Source: Escherichia whittamii | Lineage (GTDB): Bacteria; Pseudomonadota; Gammaproteobacteria; Enterobacterales; Enterobacteriaceae | Length of the DNA: 64,000 nucleotides | Assembly (NCBI RefSeq): GCF_014836715.1 | Contig: NZ_JACSQI010000007.1 | Coordinates: 124,001-188,000, forward strand | Reading direction: 5' to 3' | In this document: piece by piece, positions 38,286-47,426 of the stretch | Layout: every line of letters begins with the position of its first letter | How positions within the stretch are numbered: position 1 is the first letter of the stretch | Translations under genes and position numbers: made by a program | Notes under the pieces: generated by a model | Databases searched by the model: none | Seen by the model: only the letters and a program-made list of their open reading frames with translations | Told to the model about the DNA's origin: nothing

Positions 38286-40067
38286 TTATTCATAGTGCAT
38301 GAAGCAGGTTTCAGTCGGCGCGTCCGTAGCGTTATCAGCGATATCTTCAAATTCCATGACGTTATCCAGTTCGCTGCCCATCGAAATATTCGTCACACGC
38401 TCCAGCATAATTTCCACCACCACCGGAACACGGTATTGCGCCATTAACGCTTTCGCCTGTTCAAAGGCCGGAGCAATATCTTCCGGTTTGAAAACGCGAA
38501 TCGCTTTACAGCCTAAACCTTCCGCCACTTTCACGTGGTCAACGCCATAACCATTCACATCACTGGAGTTAATATTTTCAAACGCGAGCTGTACGCAGTA
38601 ATCCATATCAAACGCGCGCTGCGACTGGCGAATCAGCCCCAGATAGGCGTTATTAACCAGCACATGGATGTACGGAATATTGAACTGTGCGCCAACGGCT
38701 AATTCTTCAATCAGGAACTGGAAGTCGAAGTCGCCGGAAATCGCCACCACATTACGCTCTGGATCAGCAGCACACACACCCAGCGCAGCCGGAATGGTCC
38801 AGCCCAGCGGGCCTGCCTGACCACAGTTGATCCAGTGACGGTCTTTAAAGACGTGCAGCATTTGTGCCGCAGCAATTTGCGACAGACCGATGGTGGTGAC
38901 ATAGCAAACATCGCGTCCAAAGGCTTTGTTCATCTCTTCATACACGCGCTGCGGTTTCACCGGCACGTTGTCGAAGTGCGTTTTGCGCAGCAGCGTGCGT
39001 TTGCGCTGCTGGCAGTCGGCGACCCACTCTTTACGGCATGGCAGACGACCCGCTTTTTGCATCTCCTGGGCCACTTCAACCAGCAGCGTCAGCGCCGCTT
39101 TGGCGTCGGAGACAATGCCGAGATCCGGACACAGTACGCGGCCAATTTGCGTCGGCTCAATATCGATGTGGATGATTTTGCGCCCTTCGGTGTATTTCTC
39201 TACCGAACCAGTATGACGGTTAGCAAAACGGTTACCGATGCCAAACACCATGTCGGAAGCCAGCAGCGTTGCGTTACCGTAGCGATGCGCGGTTTGCAGC
39301 CCCACCATCCCGGCCATCAGTTCGTGGTCATCCGGGATACATCCCCAGCCCATCAGCGTTGGGATCACCGGAACGCTGGTCAGTTCGGCAAACTGCTGTA
39401 ACAGTGCGGCAGCATCAGCGTTGATCACCCCGCCCCCGGCAACAATCACCGGACGCTCGGCCTGGATTAACATTTCTACGGCTTTTTCGATCTGCATACG
39501 GCTGGCAGCAGGTTTGTAGACTGGCAGCGGCTCGTACATGTCAGGATCAAACTCGATTTCCGCAACCTGAACGTCGAACGGTAAATCCACCAGTACCGGC
39601 CCCGGACGACCAGAACGCATCAGGTGAAATGCCTGTTGCAGCACACGAGGCACCAGCGCCGCTTCACGTACTGTAACCGCCATTTTGCTGACCGGTTTAG
39701 CAATTGCTTCGATATCAACAGCCTGGAAATCTTCTTTATGCAAACGAGCACGCGGTGCCTGGCCGGTAATGCACAGAATAGGAATGGAATCAGCAGAAGC
39801 AGAATAGAGCGCGGTGATCATATCAGTACCCGCCGGACCAGAAGTCCCCAGACAAACGCCGATATTCCCTGCCGTTGCGCGGGTATAGCCTTCCGCCATG
39901 TGCGAAGCGCCTTCTACGTGACGCGCCAGAATGTGACGAATACCGCCGTGCTTACGCATCGCTGAATAGAAAGGATTGATTGCTGCTCCCGGAACGCCGA
40001 AGGCGGTGGTGATACCTTCTTTCTCCAGCACATACATTGCCGCGTCAACGGCTCTCATTTTTGCCAT
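38286..40067 (-). CDS. gcl: Gcl, glyoxylate carboligase
   Basis: ThDP/FAD enzyme joining two glyoxylates into tartronate semialdehyde and carbon dioxide. I chose the ATG at 40067 ([11 protein letters not shown]) for 593 residues; a 30-codon extension would run through the AllR operator. The hallmark V51 replaces the usual ThDP glutamate (ARHVEGASH). The ThDP-Mg motif starts at [12 protein letters not shown]. First gene of the operon; its promoter carries an AllR palindrome. Confidence 0.98.
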   Translation of the reverse strand: MAKMRAVDAAMYVLEKEGITTAFGVPGAAINPFYSAMRKHGGIRHILARHVEGASHMAEGYTRATAGNIGVCLGTSGPAGTDMITALYSASADSIPILCITGQAPRARLHKEDFQAVDIEAIAKPVSKMAVTVREAALVPRVLQQAFHLMRSGRPGPVLVDLPFDVQVAEIEFDPDMYEPLPVYKPAASRMQIEKAVEMLIQAERPVIVAGGGVINADAAALLQQFAELTSVPVIPTLMGWGCIPDDHELMAGMVGLQTAHRYGNATLLASDMVFGIGNRFANRHTGSVEKYTEGRKIIHIDIEPTQIGRVLCPDLGIVSDAKAALTLLVEVAQEMQKAGRLPCRKEWVADCQQRKRTLLRKTHFDNVPVKPQRVYEEMNKAFGRDVCYVTTIGLSQIAAAQMLHVFKDRHWINCGQAGPLGWTIPAALGVCAADPERNVVAISGDFDFQFLIEELAVGAQFNIPYIHVLVNNAYLGLIRQSQRAFDMDYCVQLAFENINSSDVNGYGVDHVKVAEGLGCKAIRVFKPEDIAPAFEQAKALMAQYRVPVVVEIMLERVTNISMGSELDNVMEFEDIADNATDAPTETCFMHYE

Positions 40068-40087
40068 TTTATTCCTACCTTTATTAA

Positions 40088-40104
40088 TTGGAAAAATTTT
40101 CCAA
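40088..40104. promoter_or_regulatory. AllR operator in the gcl promoter
   Basis: Palindrome TTGGAA-AAATT-TTCCAA about 20 nt upstream of the gcl start. It matches the AllR half-sites also found between allA and allS. AllR releases it when glyoxylate/allantoin signals rise. Confidence 0.9.
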
Positions 40105-40126
40105 CTTTCAAATTTTGTCAAAAAAA

Positions 40127-40144
40127 CCCGCTCCGCAGAGCGGG
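40127..40144 (-). terminator. Terminator of allR
   Basis: Seven-bp stem CCCGCTC / GAGCGGG with loop CGCA, followed on the minus strand by seven T (AAAAAAA at 40120-40126), starting 13 nt after the allR stop. Confidence 0.85.
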
Positions 40145-40156
40145 ATGCGACAGACA

Positions 40157-40972
40157 CTATGGATGTGCTTTCAGCCCCAACGCCGTACTGATATCGCGGG
40201 CGGTGTCTCTGACCAGCTCACCCTGACTGACAAAACGATCTTCTGTCAGTCTTGATGAAGGCCCGGAGATGGAGATAGCGGCAACAACACTACCCACATC
40301 ATCGTAAATTGCTGAAGCTATGCAATTCAGGCCTACAACATGCTCTTCTTTATCTACGGTATAGCCCAGTTCACGCGCTTGTTCCAGGTCCTTCAGCAAA
40401 GTGGGCATATCCACTAGTGTGGTTGGCGTAAACTGCTGTAAACCGGTTTGCAGGATGATGCTCATCAGCTCCTCTTCCGCCAGCGGATAAAGCAGCGCCT
40501 TGCCCGCACCGGAAGCATGCAGCGGCAGACGACTGCCCAGAGGCGCACACATCCTGACCATCGATTTACACTCTAACTGGCCAATTAATACCGCTTCATT
40601 GCCGTTACGAATCGCGACATTGACCGTCTCGCCGGAAAGCAGCATCAGGCGGCGCATAAACGGCCCGGCGACGGAGAGGACATCACGGTTATGGATGTAC
40701 GCCGCGCCGACATTAAAGACACCTAATCCTATATGCCACCAGCCTAACTGACTGTCCTGATAGACAAAATCCGCTGCCTGTAAAACCTTCAGCAGGCGAA
40801 AGGTCGTTGAAAGCGGCAAATCCAGATTGAGAGAAATATCGCTAACCGACGAACTTCCCCCACTTTTTTCCAGATATTGCAGAATCGCAATTCCCCGCTC
40901 TAATGCCTGTGCGCCTTTCTGTGCCACAGGCTCCGCCTGTCCTGGCCTGCCGCGCCGTCTAACTTCAGTCAT
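40157..40972 (-). CDS. allR: AllR, IclR-family repressor of the allantoin regulon
   Basis: Represses gcl-glxK and the allA/allS region, relieved by glyoxylate. It has 271 residues: an N-terminal winged helix ([36 protein letters not shown]) and a C-terminal IclR effector domain ([36 protein letters not shown]). It has its own terminator upstream of gcl. Confidence 0.97.
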
Positions 40973-41049
40973 ACCTACGTTAACTCCGACCTACAAGTGA
41001 GCATAAACAATGAACAATTAGTTTATCTTATGCAAGTCGGTTACAGGCG

Positions 41050-41532
41050 TCACGCAAAACAGAGTTCCTGTTCAGGAATACTTTCAACATCACAGTTGTC
41101 ACTGCCGCCGCGATCGATGGTCAGAAAATCGGTGACGCGCTGCCAGGCGAAAAGCGGATGATGCCAGACGTTACGATGATAATTCACTCCCTGCTCACCG
41201 TTGGTGATAAACGCCCGCAGCGTTGACAGGTCTGGTTTATCGTCACCTGACGCCACAACCACCACAAACACTTCGCCTTTCATCGGGATAAACGCCTGGG
41301 TACCGAGCGGATGACGCTCAAGTTCGTGGATGGTCAGCGGCAGCCTGGCCGGTTGTGCGCGGTTAATGCTGATAAGCGTACGGTCTTGCTCAAGAATCTC
41401 AACCAGCGCCAAATCGTGATAACGCTCCACCAGGCCATTGTTAATATGGAAAAAATCCCGTTTCTGCGTCTCGATTACGTCGCCATAAGCACTGAAAGCT
41501 TCCTGACTTAACGGTAATACCTGAAGTTTCAT
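41050..41532 (-). CDS. allA: AllA, ureidoglycolate lyase
   Basis: Splits S-ureidoglycolate into glyoxylate and urea. It has 160 residues of the ureidoglycolate lyase/cupin-like fold. Conserved [14 protein letters not shown] and [15 protein letters not shown] are visible. Supplies glyoxylate to Gcl. Divergent from allS with an AllR operator between. Confidence 0.97.
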   Translation of the reverse strand: MKLQVLPLSQEAFSAYGDVIETQKRDFFHINNGLVERYHDLALVEILEQDRTLISINRAQPARLPLTIHELERHPLGTQAFIPMKGEVFVVVVASGDDKPDLSTLRAFITNGEQGVNYHRNVWHHPLFAWQRVTDFLTIDRGGSDNCDVESIPEQELCFA

Positions 41533-41637
41533 CTTTTTGTCCTTGTAACATAATTCCGTTCAACCAGCGCCGACCGGTCAGCTTGGTTTCAATAACAGGC
41601 AATCTAAAACCTTAAGAGAACAACATCAATACAAAAG

Positions 41638-41654
41638 TTGGAATATTTTTCCAA
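41638..41654. promoter_or_regulatory. AllR operator between allA and allS
   Basis: TTGGAA-TATTT-TTCCAA, the same 6-5-6 palindrome as in the gcl promoter, in the 229-nt divergent allA-allS gap. It can control both genes. Confidence 0.9.
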
Positions 41655-41761
41655 AACTAGATTTAGCCCACAAATCACGCCGGGTTATCATGTAAAAATA
41701 CAGGTAAATCAAAGGACAAGAAATCACGCAACTTGCTGATTTAAAAAGGGGATACCTGAAG

Positions 41762-42688
41762 ATGTTCGATCCAGAAACCTTGCGGACTTTCATTGCGGTT
41801 GCTGAAACAGGAAGTTTTTCAAAAGCGGCAGAACGATTATGTAAAACCACGGCGACCATCAGTTATCGCATTAAACTTCTGGAAGAGAATACTGGGGTGG
41901 TACTGTTTTTTCGCACCACTCGCAGCGTGACGTTGACAGCGGCAGGCGAACATCTGCTTTGTCAGGCCAGAGACTGGCTAAGTTGGCTCGAAACTATGCC
42001 CGGCGAGCTGCAACAGGTGAACGATGGCGTGGAACGCCAGGTAAATATCGTCATCAACAACCTGCTCTATAACCCCCAGGCCGTTGCCAGGCTGCTGGCG
42101 TGGCTGAATGAACGTTACCCGTTTACCCAGTTTCACATCTCCAGGCAAATCTATATGGGCGTCTGGGACTCGCTATTGTACGAAGGTTTTTCACTGGCTA
42201 TTGGCGTCACGGGAACCGAGGCGCTGGCAAATACGTTTAGTCTTGATCCCTTAGGATCGGTGCAATGGCGCTTTGTCATGGCGGCAGATCATCCGCTGGC
42301 GAACGTTGAAGAGCCGCTAACAGAAGCACAGTTGCGGCGCTTTCCGGCGGTCAATATTGAAGACAGCGCCCGCACCTTAACCAAACGCGTCGCCTGGCGA
42401 TTGCCGGGGCAAAAAGAGATTATTGTTCCTGATATGGAAACGAAAATCGCCGCCCATCTGGCAGGCGTTGGTATTGGTTTTTTGCCAAAATCACTTTGCC
42501 AGTCAATGATTGATAATCAACAACTGGTCAGCCGGGTCATTCCAACGATGCGCCCTCCTTCGCCATTGAGTCTGGCATGGCGTAAATTTGGCAGCGGCAA
42601 AGCGGTGGAAGATATTGTGGCCTTGTTTACCCAGCGCAGACCGGAAATTAGTGGATTTTTAGAAATTTTCGGCAACTCACGCAGTTAA
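41762..42688 (+). CDS. allS: AllS, LysR-family activator of allDCE
   Basis: A 308-residue LysR-type activator needed for anaerobic allantoin nitrogen use. N-terminal winged HTH ([35 protein letters not shown]) and C-terminal effector domain. Transcription is repressed by AllR through the palindrome upstream. Confidence 0.97.
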   Translation: MFDPETLRTFIAVAETGSFSKAAERLCKTTATISYRIKLLEENTGVVLFFRTTRSVTLTAAGEHLLCQARDWLSWLETMPGELQQVNDGVERQVNIVINNLLYNPQAVARLLAWLNERYPFTQFHISRQIYMGVWDSLLYEGFSLAIGVTGTEALANTFSLDPLGSVQWRFVMAADHPLANVEEPLTEAQLRRFPAVNIEDSARTLTKRVAWRLPGQKEIIVPDMETKIAAHLAGVGIGFLPKSLCQSMIDNQQLVSRVIPTMRPPSPLSLAWRKFGSGKAVEDIVALFTQRRPEISGFLEIFGNSRS

Positions 42689-42741
42689 AAATCAAGTTTC
42701 CTTGCGCGTTGGCGCGTAAAATAGCGCGCAAGCTGATTTGA

Positions 42742-43863
<1,122 letters not shown>

Positions 43864-43914
43864 CCCACAAAAGTGCTTTTCCTTTCCTCTTTAAGAAATT
43901 GTGCAACTGGTTAA

Positions 43915-44583
43915 CTACCAGTTGCCGTATGGATATTTTTTATCTTTGATAAAGTTTTTTGTACTTTCCGGATAAGAATACCCATGTTTATAGGCACTTC
44001 GGCCGTTACACATTTCCATTTTTTCACCTGAAACTGTTTCTATCAGAGTCTGCTTATCTGTCAGGTGAATATTGGGTTTGTCAGGCTTCTCCAGCCATAC
44101 CCGTACTTTTCCTTCCGGAGCCAGACCAATTAACAGATACCGCAGATAATACTTTTCACTGCTATCACCTGGTGGTGAATAAGGTGTGAGCATCAATTTC
44201 CAGACTTCTCCCGCCAGCGTTATCCAGGTTTCATACACTTTTTTATCAATCACTGAGTCCCAGCAGAAATGGATAGACATTGGGGGATTTTTGGCATGAT
44301 TGAATGCCGTCATTCCACCACTAAGATTTTCCTGCCATTGTCCTATTGTTGTTGAGACAGGGATAGTGCCATCCAGCGTTCTGAACTGATAATAGATGCC
44401 ATCAGTATCCAATAATTCCACATAGGTAACTTGTGCAGGTAGTGCATTAGGGTAAAAAAAATTGAAATACCACTTTTCATAGGGTGCAAGCAGCGATATT
44501 TTTTCTTTCGCTGCTGTCTGGACGGCTCCGGATATCATTAACGCAATGGTTAATCTATAAATTATTTTAGCTATTATTTTCAC
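43915..44583 (-). CDS. DUF2931 protein, putative immunity to the Hcp-lipase effector (copy 2)
   Basis: A 222-residue protein with an N-terminal signal peptide (MKIIAKIIYRLTIALMISG), hence probably periplasmic; no clear lipobox Cys. The mature part is a DUF2931 domain: KEKISLLAPYEKWYFNF, YPNALPAQVTYVELLDTDG, SIHFCWDSVIDKKVYETWI. It shares about 87% of residues with the gene 6 nt upstream; the last 30 residues are identical, while the signal peptides are unrelated. DUF2931 proteins commonly sit beside T6SS lipase effectors, so immunity is inferred. AT-rich, unlike its core neighbours. Confidence 0.75.
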   Translation of the reverse strand: MKIIAKIIYRLTIALMISGAVQTAAKEKISLLAPYEKWYFNFFYPNALPAQVTYVELLDTDGIYYQFRTLDGTIPVSTTIGQWQENLSGGMTAFNHAKNPPMSIHFCWDSVIDKKVYETWITLAGEVWKLMLTPYSPPGDSSEKYYLRYLLIGLAPEGKVRVWLEKPDKPNIHLTDKQTLIETVSGEKMEMCNGRSAYKHGYSYPESTKNFIKDKKYPYGNW

Positions 44584-44589
44584 TGTTGC

Positions 44590-45252
44590 TTACCAGTTAC
44601 CGTAGGGATATTTTTTATCTTTGATAAAGTTTTTTGTACTTTCCGGGTAGGAATACCCATGTTTATAGGCACTTCGGCCTTTACACATTTCCATTTTTTC
44701 ACCTGAAACCGTTTCTATCAGAATCTGCTTATCTGTCAGGCGAATATTGGGTTTATCAGGTTTCTCCAGCCATACTCCTATTTTCCCTTCCGGAGCCAGC
44801 CCGATTAACAGATGCCGCAGATAATACTTTTCACTGCCATCGCCAGGTACTGAATAAGGTGTGAGCATCAATTTCCAGACGTCTCCCGCCAGCGTTATCC
44901 AGGTTTCATACACTCTTTTATCAATCACTGAATCCCAGCAGAAATGGATAGATATAGGGGGATTTTTGGCTTTATTGAATGATAACACCCCAACCCGAAG
45001 ATTATCTTTCCATTGACCAATAGTTGTGGAACTCGGAGCGGTAGCATCCAGCGTTCTGAACTGATAATAGATACCATCAGTGTCCAATAGTTCTACATAG
45101 GTAACTTGTGCTGGTAGCGCATTAGGGTAGAAAAAAAGGAAATACCACTCATCATAGGGTGCAAGCAACGATATTTTTTCTTTCGCTGCTACGTTAAAAT
45201 TAAGAATCATACACATAATAAAAACAAACGTTAACTTTATATTAAATTCCAT
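44590..45252 (-). CDS. DUF2931 protein, putative immunity to the Hcp-lipase effector (copy 1)
   Basis: A 220-residue DUF2931 protein from the ATG at 45252 (MEFNIKLTFVF...), with signal peptide ending near NVAA. A 21-codon longer frame lies inside the effector gene and is disfavoured. It overlaps the end of the effector by 11 nt, which suggests translational coupling, as expected for a cognate immunity protein to a periplasm-acting lipase. Differences from copy 2 cluster around residues 68-100 (TLDATAPSSTTIGQWKDNL), a candidate specificity region. Function inferred from family and context. Confidence 0.78.
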   Translation of the reverse strand: MEFNIKLTFVFIMCMILNFNVAAKEKISLLAPYDEWYFLFFYPNALPAQVTYVELLDTDGIYYQFRTLDATAPSSTTIGQWKDNLRVGVLSFNKAKNPPISIHFCWDSVIDKRVYETWITLAGDVWKLMLTPYSVPGDGSEKYYLRHLLIGLAPEGKIGVWLEKPDKPNIRLTDKQILIETVSGEKMEMCKGRSAYKHGYSYPESTKNFIKDKKYPYGNW

Positions 45253-47242
45253 TTTGTTTACTCCCTTGCATATCGTATATAGTTCTGCTCCAATTTTCAT
45301 CCGGCCGATTAACAAAACTAAATGTTTTAAACGCTGATACTTCAGCAGACACCTTATTTTTTAATCGATAATCGACGGCATTCCAGTTGGAAGAACAGTG
45401 TAAATATTTTCCGACAACGAGTAGTTCTTCTGAAGAAAAAGGTTGTGGCGTAGATTTTTTCAATGCATCTTTAGCTTGTGATATTGATTTATCACATATT
45501 TTACTTAACTCCTCTGGATATTTATAATAATCATTATCTGGTATTTCATCAAATAATACCCCTGCCTCTTTAGCGACTTCATACATTACTCTTAACGCAA
45601 TCTTTGACCAGTCATTGGTGATAGTTCTGCGAAATGTCACCGCTGCAGCGACCCGTTTTCTCACATTACCTAAGTGGTCAGGTGACGCTATTTCATCAAT
45701 ATTGGATTCAATTTTCAGGACACCAGAAGGCAGAATCGGAGCCAGCGTTGAATAGCGCCACAATAACTCTGCCTGCTGTGCTGCTTTTTGGTAAGTGCTT
45801 GTCGCTTCCACCGGCACATTTTCCAGTACCGTTTCAATCGCCGGGCGACTTAAAAACAGGTACTCATCTTCCAGTGGGTCATAACCGCCACCAATATCAG
45901 CATGTGATCCAGGGAAACTTAATTCTGGCCAGCTTTCCTTTATGCTATTGAGACAAAAGTTATAGCGGCATTCGTGCATTGCTGTAAGCTGGAATACATG
46001 TTTGGCCACACCTGGCGGTAACTTCACTTTTACCGGAAAGTTATTACCATCATGAGGGTCAAAACCATCCATCAGCCCTCCGATGGCTGCAACTGTGTCA
46101 AAAATACCTAAAAATTGCACTTCCCCGGAAGGTTTACCCAAATATTCAACTGACTGAAATGCCGTTGCAATGGTTTTAATCAGTACCGGATCACGCTCAA
46201 ATACGCGATTAGCAAAATGCCGCGCGGCAGCAGCCCCACGACTAAAGCCAAATACGTCAAACTGTAGGCGCTTAATTACTAATTTATTCTCTTTTAAATC
46301 GACAATAACCTCTGCTAGTGCCTCACGAAGCAGTGATATTGCACGGTCAGTTTTAGCAATTACCCCAGTATCATTATTTCCAAGACCCATTCCTACCAGA
46401 GAGTCTGCTTTATTATTTTCAGTGCCTATACCTTCGATATATATTTTTTTCTGAACTTTAGATAACCCTTCATATATATAGATATCTTTATGATACAATT
46501 CATTCAACCAATGAATATTCGTATAGTAATTCAAATAGCTCTGTACACCTGATCCCGTTTTACCCTGCTTGCTCATACATTGTTTATTAAACAAAGCCAA
46601 ATCCTGGACATCCAGACCATAGGTTTCAGGTTGGCACAAACTCATACGTAAATTCGTATTGGTTAAATTGTTACCTGTGCCATCAAAGAATACGCCAATG
46701 GTGAGGATAATTTCTCGTTTAGGCGGTATTACTGGTTTTTCCTCGACAGATAAGAGCGTCGGTGGGAAAAGGCGATTATAATTTTCAGGTGTGAGTAAAT
46801 AGCTAAATTCTGTATTGGCTGTAAGATGCTTACAGTAGATATATTCGTAGTGTATCGTTATATATTGATAGTCAAGTTCATTTTGTTTTATTACAATCTG
46901 ATTTTGACTTAACGTCGCACCACGGACTTCAATATAATAATACCTTTCCCATTTTCCATATTTATTAATGCGATAAAAATCGAACTCAAAACGGCATCGC
47001 TCGTTATTATTAATGCAATTCATCAGCAGCGGTGAACTTTTATCTAGAATTTTACAAAATTGTATCGTTTGATGATTAATGCCAAATCCTGTGTTACTTA
47101 CTCCTCCCTGAAAACTAAAAACAAATATTTCATCCTCATGCCCCTGTTGATACCGATTCCCGACAGAGGCTTGCGTCCCGCATCCTGCAGAAATATTCCC
47201 TTGCTGCTCCCCTGTAATGCGTAAATATATAATGTCACTCAT
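45242..47242 (-). CDS. Hcp-DUF2235 fusion: T6SS tube protein with Tle1-type phospholipase toxin
   Basis: A 666-residue fusion. Residues 1 to about 158 are an Hcp (TssD) domain: IIYLRITGEQQGNISAGC, YQQGHEDEIFVFSF, KSSPLLMN, FEFDFYR. After a short linker (EEKPVIPPKRE) a DUF2235/Tle1 lipase domain begins with LTIGVFFDGTGNN (181-193). It includes nucleophile S334 in GFSRG (332-336), FLGIFDTV, H423 (TAMHECR) and D449 (FPGSHADIGGGYD). This is the architecture of evolved Hcp (Hcp-ET) antibacterial effectors: the tube subunit carries the toxin into the target periplasm. No PAAR, VgrG or T6SS structural genes are in the window. AT-rich and at the K-12 rhsD site, hence likely acquired. Confidence 0.85.
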   Translation of the reverse strand: MSDIIYLRITGEQQGNISAGCGTQASVGNRYQQGHEDEIFVFSFQGGVSNTGFGINHQTIQFCKILDKSSPLLMNCINNNERCRFEFDFYRINKYGKWERYYYIEVRGATLSQNQIVIKQNELDYQYITIHYEYIYCKHLTANTEFSYLLTPENYNRLFPPTLLSVEEKPVIPPKREIILTIGVFFDGTGNNLTNTNLRMSLCQPETYGLDVQDLALFNKQCMSKQGKTGSGVQSYLNYYTNIHWLNELYHKDIYIYEGLSKVQKKIYIEGIGTENNKADSLVGMGLGNNDTGVIAKTDRAISLLREALAEVIVDLKENKLVIKRLQFDVFGFSRGAAAARHFANRVFERDPVLIKTIATAFQSVEYLGKPSGEVQFLGIFDTVAAIGGLMDGFDPHDGNNFPVKVKLPPGVAKHVFQLTAMHECRYNFCLNSIKESWPELSFPGSHADIGGGYDPLEDEYLFLSRPAIETVLENVPVEATSTYQKAAQQAELLWRYSTLAPILPSGVLKIESNIDEIASPDHLGNVRKRVAAAVTFRRTITNDWSKIALRVMYEVAKEAGVLFDEIPDNDYYKYPEELSKICDKSISQAKDALKKSTPQPFSSEELLVVGKYLHCSSNWNAVDYRLKNKVSAEVSAFKTFSFVNRPDENWSRTIYDMQGSKQNGI

Positions 47243-47392
47243 ATGATTATACCCATTTCATAGATTTTAATTATATAACATAAAATTAATAAACATCTCA
47301 TTTGGCAATGTATATTAATTAATGCTTGGGCATAACAATTTTTTATAAATTACCAATATAAATTTTTAATTACGTGATGCACTAATAAAAAA

Positions 47393-47417
47393 GCCGTCTA
47401 TCTACCAGATAGACGGC
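47393..47417. terminator. Terminator after ybbP, between ybbP and the Hcp-effector block
   Basis: Perfect 11-bp stem GCCGTCTATCT / AGATAGACGGC with loop ACC, flanked by AAAAAA on the left and TTT on the right. Read on the minus strand it ends the ybbA-ybbP message (stop at 47427) with a six-T run, and separates it from the effector promoter region. Confidence 0.88.
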
Positions 47418-47426
47418 TTTATCACA

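Noticed and set aside
38835..39401. A 188-codon plus-strand frame inside gcl
   Set aside because: Antisense to a conserved ThDP enzyme; no start signal or family.
43915..47242. A complete type VI secretion cluster
   Set aside because: Only the Hcp-lipase fusion and two immunity-like genes are present; no TssB/C, ClpV, VgrG or membrane-complex genes lie nearby.
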